Source of the DNA: Nannocystis bainbridge
GTDB taxonomy: Bacteria; Myxococcota_A; Polyangia; Nannocystales; Nannocystaceae
Direction of reading: 5' to 3'
Assembly: GCF_028368995.1 (NCBI RefSeq)
Contig: NZ_JAQNDL010000003.1
Span: 1,612,001-1,676,000, forward strand
DNA length: 64,000 bases
Positions 25,374 to 33,829 of the stretch are shown here, in pieces. The notes beneath the pieces were generated by a model that saw only the letters and a list, made by a program, of their open reading frames with translations, did no database searches and had not been told where the DNA came from. The translations under genes and the position numbers were made by a program. Numbering within the stretch: position 1 is the first letter of the stretch; every line of letters starts with the position of its first letter.

Positions 25374-26953
25374 AGTCGTGGCTGACCACCACCGATCACA
25401 AGCGCATCGCCCTGCTCTACCTCGGCACGATGACGCTCTTCTTCACCCTCGGCGGCCTGCTCGCCACCGTCCTGCGCGTCGAGCTCGCCACCCCCGCCTC
25501 CGACCTCGTCGCCGCCGACACCTACAACCGCCTATTCACGCTGCACGGCGTGATCATGGTGTTCTTCTTCCTGATCCCCTCGATCCCGACCTTCCTCGGC
25601 AACTACCTCCTGCCGCTGATGCTCGGCGCGCCCGACCTCGCCTTCCCGCGGCTCAACCTCGCCAGCTGGTACGTGTTCGTCGCCGGCGGCTTGCTCACCT
25701 TGACCGCCATGATCGCCGGCGGCCTCGACACCGGCTGGACCTTCTACACCCCCTATTCGACCGTCTTCAGCGACTCGCACGTCGTGCTCGCCGTGCTCGG
25801 GGTGTTCCTCGCCGGCCTCTCGTCGGTGTTCACCGGCATCAACTTCATCGTCACGATCCACCGCCTGCGCGCCCCCGGCCTGACCTGGCTGCGCCTGCCG
25901 CTGTTCGTCTGGTCGCTCTACGCCACCTCGCTGATCCTCGTGCTGGCGACCCCGGTGCTGGCGATGACCCTGCTGCTGGTGGCGATCGAGCGCGGCCTGC
26001 AGATCGGCATCTTCGACCCCGCGACCGGCGGCAGCCCGCTGCTGTTCCAGCATTTCTTCTGGTTCTACTCGCACCCCGCCGTCTACATCATGATCTTGCC
26101 GGGCATGGGCGTGATCAGCGAGGTCATCCCCTGCTTCTCGCGCAACCGCCCGTTCGGCTACGCCTTCGTGGCCGCCTCGAGCCTGGCGATCGCCGTGTTC
26201 GGCTTCCTCGTGTGGGGCCACCACATGTTCGTCGCCGGCCAGTCGTACTTCGCCAGCGTGGTGTTCTCGTTCCTGTCGTTCGCCGTCGCCGTCCCGAGCG
26301 GCGTCAAGGTGTTCAGCTGGCTCGGCACCATGCACCGCGGCGCGATCTGGCTGACCACGCCGATGATCTACGCGCTCGGCTTCATCGCCCTGTTCACCGT
26401 CGGCGGCGGCACCGGCCTCGCGCTCGCCACCCTCGCTCTCGACGTCCACCTCCACGACACTTACTTCGTCGTCGCTCACTTTCACACGATCATGGTCGGC
26501 GGCATGCTCATGGCTTACCTCGGCGGCCTGCATTTCTGGTGGCCGAAGATCAGCGGCCGCCTCTACTCCGAGCGCTGGGGCCGGATCGCCGCCTACATCC
26601 TGCTCGTCGGCTTCCTGCTGACCTTCTTGCCGCAATTCATCCTCGGCACCCAGGGCCTGCCGCGGCGCACCGCCTCGTATCCGCCCGAGTATCAATTTTT
26701 ACAGGGCCTGTCGTCCGCCGGCGCGACCATCCTCGCCGTCGGCTACGTGCTGCCCGCGATCTACCTGCTCGCGTCCCTGGTCCGCGGAAGGCCCGCCGGC
26801 GACAACCCGTGGGGGGCGACCGGCCTCGAATGGCAGACCACCTCCCCGCCGCCTCCGCACAATTTCCTCGATCAGGGCACCCTCGTCGTCGGCGACCCCT
26901 ACGATTATCCCAACGCCCCGCAACCGACGATCGCCGGAGCCGGCGATGTCTAA
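25370..26953 (+). CDS. coxA: Cytochrome c oxidase subunit I, A2-type haem-copper oxidase
   Basis: 527 residues with twelve expected helices. Haem a ligands His59 and His372, haem a3 ligand His370 (VVAHFHTIM), and CuB ligands His235, His284 and His285 are all present. FYSHPAVYIMILPGMG carries Tyr239, which crosslinks to His235. The YS pair (Tyr233-Ser234) in place of the D-channel Glu is the mark of the A2 subtype, as in the Rhodothermus caa3 enzyme that works with alternative complex III. It reduces oxygen to water and pumps protons. A segment around its stop begins a threefold short repeat extending to coxC. Confidence 0.96.
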   Translation: MKSWLTTTDHKRIALLYLGTMTLFFTLGGLLATVLRVELATPASDLVAADTYNRLFTLHGVIMVFFFLIPSIPTFLGNYLLPLMLGAPDLAFPRLNLASWYVFVAGGLLTLTAMIAGGLDTGWTFYTPYSTVFSDSHVVLAVLGVFLAGLSSVFTGINFIVTIHRLRAPGLTWLRLPLFVWSLYATSLILVLATPVLAMTLLLVAIERGLQIGIFDPATGGSPLLFQHFFWFYSHPAVYIMILPGMGVISEVIPCFSRNRPFGYAFVAASSLAIAVFGFLVWGHHMFVAGQSYFASVVFSFLSFAVAVPSGVKVFSWLGTMHRGAIWLTTPMIYALGFIALFTVGGGTGLALATLALDVHLHDTYFVVAHFHTIMVGGMLMAYLGGLHFWWPKISGRLYSERWGRIAAYILLVGFLLTFLPQFILGTQGLPRRTASYPPEYQFLQGLSSAGATILAVGYVLPAIYLLASLVRGRPAGDNPWGATGLEWQTTSPPPPHNFLDQGTLVVGDPYDYPNAPQPTIAGAGDV

Positions 26954-27050
26954 CTCGCGCGCCCCCTCGGCCCCCGCGAGCGGAGCCGGCGATGTCGAGA
27001 GCTCCCGCGATACCTCGCGGTTGCCCACCGCGAGCGGAGCCGGCCATGCC
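26936..27050 (+). repeat. Threefold repeat of a start-codon context between coxA and coxC
   Basis: GGAGCCGGCGATGTC occurs at 26936-26950 and 26982-26996, and as GGAGCCGGCCATGCC at 27036-27050, 46 and 54 bases apart, with CGAGC before copies two and three. Each copy places an ATG after GGAG. The third holds the coxC start; the first lies across the end of coxA; the second opens an in-frame longer version of coxC. It looks like tandem duplication of a ribosome-binding site and start. Confidence 0.75.
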
Positions 27051-27684
27051 TGAGGCCGTGCGCGAGCCCTTCACCGACCTCGCCCACCAGCGCGACGCCG
27101 TCGCGCTCGGCATGTGGGCCTTCCTCGGCCAGGAGGTGCTGTTCTTCGGCGTTTTATTCGTGCTCTACACCAGCCTGCGCGTGCGCCACCCCGAGCTGTT
27201 CGCCGCCTTCGGCCCGCTCCTCGACTGGCGCCTGGCCACGGTCATGACCGTCGCGCTGTTGCTCAGCAGCTTCACCATGGCGCTCGCGGTCCGCTTCGCC
27301 TTCACCCGCGTGCGCGGCCGGCTGGTCTTCACATTGCTCGCGACGATGATCCTCGGCGCCGCCTTCCTGACCATGAAGGGCTGGGAATACGCGCACCACC
27401 TCGCCCGCGGCGAGACGCCGATCGTCGACCTCGCTGACACCCTCGCCGCCGGCCCCGGCATGGCGACCTTCTTCGGCCTCTACTTCGTGCTGACCGGCTT
27501 CCACGCCCTGCACGTGCTCGGCGGCCTGGTCGCGCTCGCCTGGCTGACCCTCGCCGCCTGGCGCACGCCCGCGAGCGACCTGCGCGGCTCCCCCGTCATG
27601 GCAGTCGGCCTCTACTGGCACTTCGTCGACATCGTGTGGCTGTTCCTGTTCCCGGCCCTGTACCTGGCGGCGAGGCCGACATGA
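27046..27684 (+). CDS. coxC: Cytochrome c oxidase subunit III
   Basis: 212 residues from the ATG at 27046; an in-frame ATG at 26992 would add 18 unconserved Pro/Arg-rich residues and is judged unlikely. About five membrane helices are seen. LGMWAFLGQEVLFFGVLF, GWEYAHHL and GFHALHVLGGLVALAWL are subunit III motifs, and VGLYWHFVDIVWLFLFPALYL is the conserved end. It stabilises subunit I and supports proton delivery. The N-terminal two helices found in mitochondrial subunit III are absent, as in caa3 enzymes. Its stop overlaps coxD. Confidence 0.93.
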   Translation: MPEAVREPFTDLAHQRDAVALGMWAFLGQEVLFFGVLFVLYTSLRVRHPELFAAFGPLLDWRLATVMTVALLLSSFTMALAVRFAFTRVRGRLVFTLLATMILGAAFLTMKGWEYAHHLARGETPIVDLADTLAAGPGMATFFGLYFVLTGFHALHVLGGLVALAWLTLAAWRTPASDLRGSPVMAVGLYWHFVDIVWLFLFPALYLAARPT

Positions 27685-27983
27685 ACCACCACCACCAAGA
27701 CATCCCCGCCCCGACCCTCGGCGCCGCGTCGCTCGTCCTGCTCGCCCTGCTGGCCCTGACCGCCGCCACCGTCGGCCTCGCGCTGCTCGAGCTCTCGCCG
27801 GCCGTGCACGTCGCCACCGCGATGACGATCGCCGCCCTCAAGGCGGCCCTCGTCGCCGCCGTGTTCATGCACCTGCCGCGCGAGGCCGCCGCGACCCGCC
27901 TGCTGGCGCTGGTCGCCGCGGCCCTGCTGGCGATCCTGCTGATGATGGTGACCGTCGACATCCGCCACCTGGGCGGCGGGTGA
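27681..27983 (+). CDS. coxD: Cytochrome c oxidase subunit IV-like small membrane protein
   Basis: 100 residues, His-rich N terminus (MNHHHQD), then three hydrophobic helices: about 14-36, 42-64 and 70-92. The TAMTIAALKAALVAAVFMHL stretch with a conserved Lys between helices is the prokaryotic subunit IV (COX4_pro) pattern. It has no cofactor and helps assemble the oxidase. Last gene of the operon; it overlaps coxC by ATGA and ends 61 bases before a convergent gene, without an obvious terminator hairpin. Confidence 0.85.
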   Translation: MNHHHQDIPAPTLGAASLVLLALLALTAATVGLALLELSPAVHVATAMTIAALKAALVAAVFMHLPREAAATRLLALVAAALLAILLMMVTVDIRHLGGG

Positions 27984-28044
27984 ACACCTGCACGATGTCG
28001 AACACGTCGATGAACGATTCGCCGTCTCGAGCTCGCGGTCGTCC

Positions 28045-28761
28045 TCAGCGCCCCGACTCCGCGAGCGTGAGCGCGAGCGCGTACAGGTCGTTATCCGACA
28101 GGGTTACGAACGACAACAGCTGCTGCAGCGCCTCCCCGCGGGTGAACCCGAGGACAGCCAGCGAACCCAGCACCGCGACCTCTGGACTCACCGTGAACAC
28201 CGAGAACGCGATGTAGATCCCCTCGATCGGCCCCTGCAGCTCGCGCAGGGTCAGCTCGTGGCGGTGTGCGTCGATCCACGCGACCACGCGACCCGGCACC
28301 TCGCGCAGCTGCGCCTCGTCCTGGCGCACCGCCTGGCCGATGAGGCGCGCCAGGTGCAGCTCGCCGTGGGTCAGCTCGCGGACCAGCTGGCGCTGGCGGC
28401 GGAGGCTCTCGTAGCTGTCGCGGACCACGTAGTCCGGGCTTCGCACCACCCGCTGCGGCAGCGCGTCCGTGCCGTCCACTGCCAGCGCCGGGACCCCGAA
28501 TTCCGCCGCCAGATCGACGATGTGCGGGCGCATCCGCGGCCGCTCGCCGATGAGCTCGACGAAAAATTCGCGGTCGATGAGGCCGTTCCGGCTCAGCACC
28601 GTGACGACCCCGTGCGACAGCAATTCGTGCGTGATGCCCTCGCCCGGCAATTGCGAAGTGACCCGCTTGCCGTACAAATTGGTGACGAAGCGGCGCAGCT
28701 CGGCGGAGTCCATCACCTCCTGGAACAGTCCTTCGAGGCGCTTCAACAGACTGGGTTGCAT
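28045..28761 (-). CDS. Effector-associated-domain-like protein with hydrophobic C-terminal part
   Basis: 238 residues from the ATG at 28761, chosen for GGAGGA 5 bases upstream. Residues about 6-75 (LLKRLEGLFQEVMDSAELRRFV, then LSHGVVTVLSRNGLIDREFF) look like a six-helix effector-associated domain, the death-fold-like adaptor that couples sensors to effectors in bacterial conflict systems, but the match is by eye. The middle is helical and charged; 185-215 contains two hydrophobic stretches (IYIAFSVFTVSPEVAVLGSLAVLGF) that could insert in a membrane. No effector domain is adjacent, so it is an orphan adaptor or something unrelated. Divergent from a lipoprotein gene 77 bases away. Confidence 0.55.
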   Translation of the reverse strand: MQPSLLKRLEGLFQEVMDSAELRRFVTNLYGKRVTSQLPGEGITHELLSHGVVTVLSRNGLIDREFFVELIGERPRMRPHIVDLAAEFGVPALAVDGTDALPQRVVRSPDYVVRDSYESLRRQRQLVRELTHGELHLARLIGQAVRQDEAQLREVPGRVVAWIDAHRHELTLRELQGPIEGIYIAFSVFTVSPEVAVLGSLAVLGFTRGEALQQLLSFVTLSDNDLYALALTLAESGR

Positions 28762-28838
28762 GAGTTCCTCCGCACCAAGGTGCGGACCGCCACCCGCGAC
28801 GATCACCTCGACCAATATCTTGGAGACGGCAGCCCCAG

Positions 28839-29957
28839 ATGACTCCCGCGGTGCGCCGCGCTATTCTGCGCCTCGTGCCGCGCCTCGCCAGCCTCGCCGC
28901 CCTCCTCGCCCTCGCCGCGTGCAACGGCGGCGGCGGCCAGGAGATGGTCTTCGGCACGAGCATCACCGCGACCCCGATGGGGACCACCTCGAGCGGCTCG
29001 AGCACCTCGACCTCGACCACCTCGGCCGAGTCCTCGACTTCGACGAGCGCCGACATCTCGAGCAGCTCCGCCAGCTCGACCGGCACCAGCGGCGCCATCC
29101 CCGACCTCGGCCTGATCCCCGACGGCGGCGACGGCCCGCCGCCCGGCTGCAAGGGCAAGGTCGACTTCCTGTTCACCATCAGCAGCCATCCGACGATGGA
29201 GATCAAGCAAGCGCGGCTGAAGGCCAGCTTCCCGGGCTTCATGGCCACCCTCGAGAGCGAGTTCGCGGACTTCGACTATCACATCCTCTCTTCCAACACG
29301 TCGGGCCTCTGGGGTTATCCGAGCTGTGTAGGCTGCCAGGACGTCTGCGCCGAACTGCCCGAGTACCCGTGCGGGACTTCGCCGGAGCCCTGCGACTCCA
29401 TCCGCGGCGCGGGCGTCACCTACCCGATCGGCAAGCACGCCAGCAACCAGCGCTGCGAGCTCGCCAGCGGCCTCCGCTACATCACCGCCGGTCAGCCGAT
29501 GATCGAGGATGCCTTCACCTGCATCGCGTCGATGGGCACCAACGGCGCCGACGGCGTCGCCGAGACCACCGTCCTCGCGCTCGCGGACGACCTCGACGCG
29601 CCCGGCGCCTGCAATGAAGGCTTCCTCCGCGAGGATGCGCTGCTCGTCGTCGTCGCCATCCAGGACACCTATGACCAGGGCAGCCAGGGCACCGCGGAGG
29701 ACTGGCGCGACGCGCTTGTCGAGGCGAAGGGCGGTGACGCCGACGCGGTGGTCCTGCTCGTGATCTCGACCGACAAGGACGAGCCTCAGGGACTGTGCGG
29801 ATACCATCCAGGCACTGAACACGAGCTCCGCACGTGGACCGAACTCATGCAGCCGAATGCCCTGTTCGGCTCGATCTGTGCCGAAGGTTACGACGACTAC
29901 TTCGCCACCGTGGCTAAGATGATCAAGTCGCAGTGTGACGTGTTCGTGCCCCAGTGA
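28839..29957 (+). CDS. VWA-like lipoprotein, MIDAS degenerate (tandem copy 1)
   Basis: 372 residues. Lipobox LALAAC (Cys28) and a Ser/Thr linker (about 44-85) lead to a secreted domain starting KVDFLFTISSHPTMEIKQA. In the intact relative at 62353 the same place reads VDFLFVLDNSISMGDEQ, so the metal-binding DxSxS of a von Willebrand A domain has been replaced by TISSH here. Many Cys residues (CVGCQDVC, CGTSPEPC, CIAS) suggest disulfides. DALLVVVAIQDTYD and AVVLLVISTD keep the later VWA strands. It may still be an adhesive or binding surface protein. A copy with near-identical sequence follows 76 bases downstream. Confidence 0.8.
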   Translation: MTPAVRRAILRLVPRLASLAALLALAACNGGGGQEMVFGTSITATPMGTTSSGSSTSTSTTSAESSTSTSADISSSSASSTGTSGAIPDLGLIPDGGDGPPPGCKGKVDFLFTISSHPTMEIKQARLKASFPGFMATLESEFADFDYHILSSNTSGLWGYPSCVGCQDVCAELPEYPCGTSPEPCDSIRGAGVTYPIGKHASNQRCELASGLRYITAGQPMIEDAFTCIASMGTNGADGVAETTVLALADDLDAPGACNEGFLREDALLVVVAIQDTYDQGSQGTAEDWRDALVEAKGGDADAVVLLVISTDKDEPQGLCGYHPGTEHELRTWTELMQPNALFGSICAEGYDDYFATVAKMIKSQCDVFVPQ

Positions 29958-30033
29958 CAGCCAAGGGGCTGCTCGTCCTCCGGCCCACCAGTGGACGTGG
30001 GCTCACCAACACAATGGTATCGTGGCGTGGAGC

Positions 30034-31158
30034 ATGACACGTTCGGCGGGCTACGCTATCTTTCGCTTCATGCCGCGCCTCACCAGCCTCGCCGCCGTCC
30101 TGCTCGCTGCCGCGTGCAACGGGGGCGACGGCCAGGAGACGGTCTTCAGCACGAGCATCACCACGGCCCCGATGGGGAGCAGCTCGAGCACCTCGAGCAC
30201 CTCGACGTCGACAACCTCAAGCGAGGCTTCGACGTCAGCTAGCTCCGAGAACTCGACCAGTTCGACCAGCTCCACCTCGGGCTCGACCGGCGCCATCCCC
30301 GACCTCGGCCTGATCCCCGACGGCGGCGACGGCCCGCCTCCCGGCTGCAAGGGCAAGGTCGACCTCCTGTTCACCATCAGCAGCCATCCGACGATGGAGA
30401 TCAAGCAAGCGCGGCTCAAGGCCAGCTTCCCGGGCTTCATGGCCACCCTGGAGAGCGAGTTCGCGGACTTCGACTATCACATCCTCTCCTCGAACACGTC
30501 CGGCTTCTGGGGTTATCCGAGCTGCGTCGGCTGCCAGGACATCTGCGCCGACCTGCCCGAGTACCCGTGCGGGACCTCGCCGGAGCCCTGCGACTCCATC
30601 CGCGGCGCGGGCGTCACCTACCCGATCGGCAAGCACGCCAGCAACCAGCGCTGCGAGCTCGCCAGCGGCCTCCGCTACATCACCGCCGGCCAGCCCATGA
30701 CCGAGGACGCCTTCACCTGCATCGCCTCGATGGGCACCAACGGCGCTGACGGCGTCGCCGAGACCACCGTCCTCGCGCTCGCCGACGACCTCGACGCGCC
30801 CGGCGCCTGCAATGAAGGCTTCCTCCGCGACGACGCGCTGCTCGTCGTCGTCGCCATCCAGGACACCTACGATCCGTTCAGTGAGGGCACCGCGAAGGAC
30901 TGGCGCGACGCGCTCGTGGAAGCAAAGGGAGGTGACGCAGACGCGGTGGTCCTGCTCGTGATCTCGACCGACGTCGACGAGCCCGTGGGACTGTGCGGCT
31001 ACAAACCCAACAACTCCGAGCACAAACTCCGCACATGGACCGAACTCATGCAACCGAACGCCCTGTTCGGCTCGATCTGTGCCGAAGGTTACGACGACTA
31101 CTTCGCCACCGTGGCGAAGATGATCAAGTCGCAGTGTGACGTGTTCGTGCCTCAGTGA
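30034..31158 (+). CDS. VWA-like lipoprotein, MIDAS degenerate (tandem copy 2)
   Basis: 374 residues from the ATG at 30034, which aligns with the start of copy 1. Lipobox LAAAC is followed by a Ser/Thr linker slightly different in length. From KVDLLFTISSHPTMEIKQA to the C-terminal KSQCDVFVPQ it is almost the same as copy 1; differences cluster in the linker, at LWG/FWG, and around TYDQGSQG versus TYDPFSEG and the YHPGTE/YKPNNSE segment. Recent tandem duplication is the simplest reading. The MIDAS is lost in both copies, so the loss preceded duplication. Convergent with the next gene, 3 bases apart. Confidence 0.8.
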   Translation: MTRSAGYAIFRFMPRLTSLAAVLLAAACNGGDGQETVFSTSITTAPMGSSSSTSSTSTSTTSSEASTSASSENSTSSTSSTSGSTGAIPDLGLIPDGGDGPPPGCKGKVDLLFTISSHPTMEIKQARLKASFPGFMATLESEFADFDYHILSSNTSGFWGYPSCVGCQDICADLPEYPCGTSPEPCDSIRGAGVTYPIGKHASNQRCELASGLRYITAGQPMTEDAFTCIASMGTNGADGVAETTVLALADDLDAPGACNEGFLRDDALLVVVAIQDTYDPFSEGTAKDWRDALVEAKGGDADAVVLLVISTDVDEPVGLCGYKPNNSEHKLRTWTELMQPNALFGSICAEGYDDYFATVAKMIKSQCDVFVPQ

Positions 31159-31161
31159 CGG

Positions 31162-32811
31162 CTAAGGGTAGAGACGTAGAGCGAACGCCCGTGGCTGCAA
31201 GGCGTCGAACTCGCTGCCCGTGATGTACGCGTACCCCCACGCGTCGAGCGCCAGACCCGCGGCCTCGTCGGGCCCCTGGCCGGGACCATTACGGACGACC
31301 TCCCATGCCCTCGCGCCGAACGGTCCGGGCACTGCGAAGATCCAGGCGTTCGCGTCGGTCTTGGGCTGTTGCCGGGTCCCGGCGATGATGATCTTGCCCT
31401 CGCGGTCCTCGCCGAGCGCCAAGCCGACCGCCTCACTCGAGGGCGTCGGTTCGATGCGCATGGCGCCGGCTTCTCCTTGTGCCGAGAACCAGCGCGTCAC
31501 GACCTGACGGATCGATTCTTTGTTGCGACCCCATCCGGTCATCACGAAGCCGCCCGCACGCAGAGGGGCGATCGCCATCCCCGCGTCCTCGTCCAACAAT
31601 TCGCCCGTCGAAGTCCACTCTGCAACGGGAACGCCGTCGAGCGTGTAGTGCAGAACGGTCGCCCGTCGAACGGGGTCGTTTTCTGCGTTCGTGGTATCGC
31701 GCTCACCAACCACCACGACCTCGTCACCCACCACCGCGACTCCGCGCGCAACTTCATCCCGCTCGTTGAACTTGTCTTCTCCCGGCGGCGCCGCGAACGA
31801 ACTCGCGGAGATCACCTCGCCCGTCTCCGCCGACACCCACCACACCCAAAGGTCATGCGTGTTTGGCCCTTGCGCGACCGCCCCGCCCAGCACCAGTACA
31901 TCGCCCACCACCGCGATCGCGTTCACCGACGAATCGAGCGGCCCTGTCCACGTCTGCCCCTTCGCCTCCCCGAATTTCACCCACGACACTGCCCACCGCG
32001 TCGTCGCCTCTGCCGGCTCCGTCCACGCCACGAACACCTTCTCATCGCTCGCCGCCGCGATCGCCGGCCCGCGCCCCGCGCCCGTCACTGCCACCGCTCC
32101 GAGCAGCACCGGCGCGCCCTCCGGTTGGCCCGTCGTACCGTCGATCCGCACTGCCACCGCCTCGAGCCCGTCCTTCGTCTCGAAGAAGCCTGCTGCCCCG
32201 ATCCCGTTGCCCAGCAGGGCCGCCCCGCAGAACCCGTTGATCGGCCCCGCCTTCACGTACGGCGGCCACACGTCCGTGCCTCCGGGCTGCACATCGATCA
32301 GCAGCTCCTTCTCCGCCTCGCCGCTCCCCCCGTCGGCCGCGTGCACCACCGCCCGGATCGTGTGCGAGCCGTCGCCCGGCACCGCCTCCGAAGTCACCTC
32401 GAACACGTGCACCGGGCTCGCCGGCACCGCGGCGAGCACCAGCGCCACGTCATCATCGAACAGATCGATCGACGTCACCGGCCGCGACGTCCACACCGAC
32501 ACCTGCACCTCGCCGGCCGCGATCGTCGGCGACGGATCGAGGAACAGCTCGACCTCGACCGGCAGCGGCGCCTCACCGCTCGTCCCCGAACCGGTGCTCG
32601 AGCCCGGCTCCTCGACCGCCGTGGTGCCGGGGTTCTCGTCGGGTCCGGTCACTGTCTGGATCTCCCCGCCGCTGCTCGCCTCCTCACCGCCCGAAGATCC
32701 GGTCGTGCACGCATCGACCTCGGCGCAGCCCACAAGCGCCGGCCACGGCGCCGTGCAGGCGAGGTTCGACGCGAACGCGAGGGAGAGCGAAACGCGGAGA
32801 GCGGTGGACAT
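31162..32811 (-). CDS. Secreted beta-propeller-like protein with acidic linker
   Basis: 549 residues from the ATG at 32811 (GAGG 6 bases upstream). A signal sequence (STALRVSLSLAFASNLAC) with Cys at about 19, then a Gly/Ser/Glu/Thr linker (50-85). A beta-sandwich-like domain (VEVELFLDPSPTIAAGEVQVSV) follows. The rest repeats short blade-like units, e.g. AIAVVGDVLVLGGAVAQG, GVAVVGDEVVVVGERD, AIAPLRAGGFVMTGWGRN, LALGEDREGKIIIAGTRQ and LALDAWGYAYITGSEF, in the manner of the delta-60/SBBP repeats. A binding function on the cell surface is plausible; no enzyme motif is visible. Similar in plan to the protein at 50247. Confidence 0.75.
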   Translation of the reverse strand: MSTALRVSLSLAFASNLACTAPWPALVGCAEVDACTTGSSGGEEASSGGEIQTVTGPDENPGTTAVEEPGSSTGSGTSGEAPLPVEVELFLDPSPTIAAGEVQVSVWTSRPVTSIDLFDDDVALVLAAVPASPVHVFEVTSEAVPGDGSHTIRAVVHAADGGSGEAEKELLIDVQPGGTDVWPPYVKAGPINGFCGAALLGNGIGAAGFFETKDGLEAVAVRIDGTTGQPEGAPVLLGAVAVTGAGRGPAIAAASDEKVFVAWTEPAEATTRWAVSWVKFGEAKGQTWTGPLDSSVNAIAVVGDVLVLGGAVAQGPNTHDLWVWWVSAETGEVISASSFAAPPGEDKFNERDEVARGVAVVGDEVVVVGERDTTNAENDPVRRATVLHYTLDGVPVAEWTSTGELLDEDAGMAIAPLRAGGFVMTGWGRNKESIRQVVTRWFSAQGEAGAMRIEPTPSSEAVGLALGEDREGKIIIAGTRQQPKTDANAWIFAVPGPFGARAWEVVRNGPGQGPDEAAGLALDAWGYAYITGSEFDALQPRAFALRLYP

Positions 32812-32833
32812 CTGGGGCCTCGCGGGCATTGGC

Positions 32834-33829
32834 TCAAAATCGAGCACGGAAAGCAACACCGCCAGGAACGGGAATTACGGCCGTCTGCGACGCCCTCCGC
32901 GCCATGCGACGGCCGCCCACGGCCAGCAGCACCGCCCCCACCACCGTCGCCGCCCCGCCCGCCAGCGCGAGCACCAGCGTTGGCGTCCCCAGGCGCTCGT
33001 AGTCCCGCCGCAGCGCGGCGTCCTGCGCGAGTTGAGCGTCCGTTGCATGGCCATCGACCCGCTCGTGGAGCTCGCGCGCCTGTCGTCGAACCCCCAGCAT
33101 GCTCGCGCCGGTGTACGTCGCCACGCCCGCGAGCACGAGACCCAGCCCCAGAGTCACGCCACCGCCGACGATCAGCTCGCGATCATGATCGCGGCGCGAC
33201 GAAGCATCGGTCTCACGCGCAGGCTCGGCCCGCCGCGACTCCGCAGCGCGAGCCGTCCCGGCCCGCCGCGACACCGGGAGCAGCTCACCCACCGCTCGGC
33301 CCTCCGGCATCGGCTGCCTCCGCGCGACATTGTCCGCAGCCGCAGGCGAGCTCGCAGGGCTCGGAGGCGCATCCACGGCCCCCGTCACGGCCTCGGACGG
33401 CCCCTCTCCTCGCTGCACCTCGCCCCTGGCCACCAGCAGCGGCGGATCGGCCCGCGACGGCTTCACCGGCCGCTCGCAGCGCACCCCCGCCTTCTGCTCG
33501 CGCGCTCTCAGATCGCCCAGCGACCGCTCGATGCTCGCGCGCTGCTCCGGCGGCTGATCCTTGATCGCCACGCTCCGATCGTAGAGGCGACGCGCCGCGC
33601 ACAGGTGCTGCGGATCACCTGACCGATCGAACAGGGCCAGCCACGAGCGGTGCGCCACGCTCAGGTAGAGCGCCCGCTGGCCGTCGTTCTTCGCCTCCCT
33701 GGCGCGGCGCGTGAACAGCTCCGCCTTGCAGCGGTTGTCGGTGAGCTCGCACGCCTTCGCAGCGCCCGCGGGCGCCGACGCGGCTTCGAACGCGAGCAAG
33801 CCCGCGAGTGACCAGGACATCAGGTTCAT
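32834..33829 (-). CDS. Membrane protein coupled to the dual kinase gene
   Basis: 331 residues. A signal-like N terminus, then CELTDNRCKAELFTRRAREAKN and a helical region with CAARRLYDRS and SLGDLRAREQKAGVRC that looks like a tetratricopeptide-like fold. A Pro/Ala/Arg-rich linker spans about 125-215. Two membrane helices follow (about 222-243, GGGVTLGLGLVLAGVATYTG, and 283-305). The ATG overlaps the kinase stop as ATGA, so the two are translationally coupled and probably work together, perhaps as a sensor partner or substrate. This layout is common beside myxobacterial Ser/Thr kinases, but I cannot name a family. Confidence 0.7.
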   Translation of the reverse strand: MNLMSWSLAGLLAFEAASAPAGAAKACELTDNRCKAELFTRRAREAKNDGQRALYLSVAHRSWLALFDRSGDPQHLCAARRLYDRSVAIKDQPPEQRASIERSLGDLRAREQKAGVRCERPVKPSRADPPLLVARGEVQRGEGPSEAVTGAVDAPPSPASSPAAADNVARRQPMPEGRAVGELLPVSRRAGTARAAESRRAEPARETDASSRRDHDRELIVGGGVTLGLGLVLAGVATYTGASMLGVRRQARELHERVDGHATDAQLAQDAALRRDYERLGTPTLVLALAGGAATVVGAVLLAVGGRRMARRASQTAVIPVPGGVAFRARF

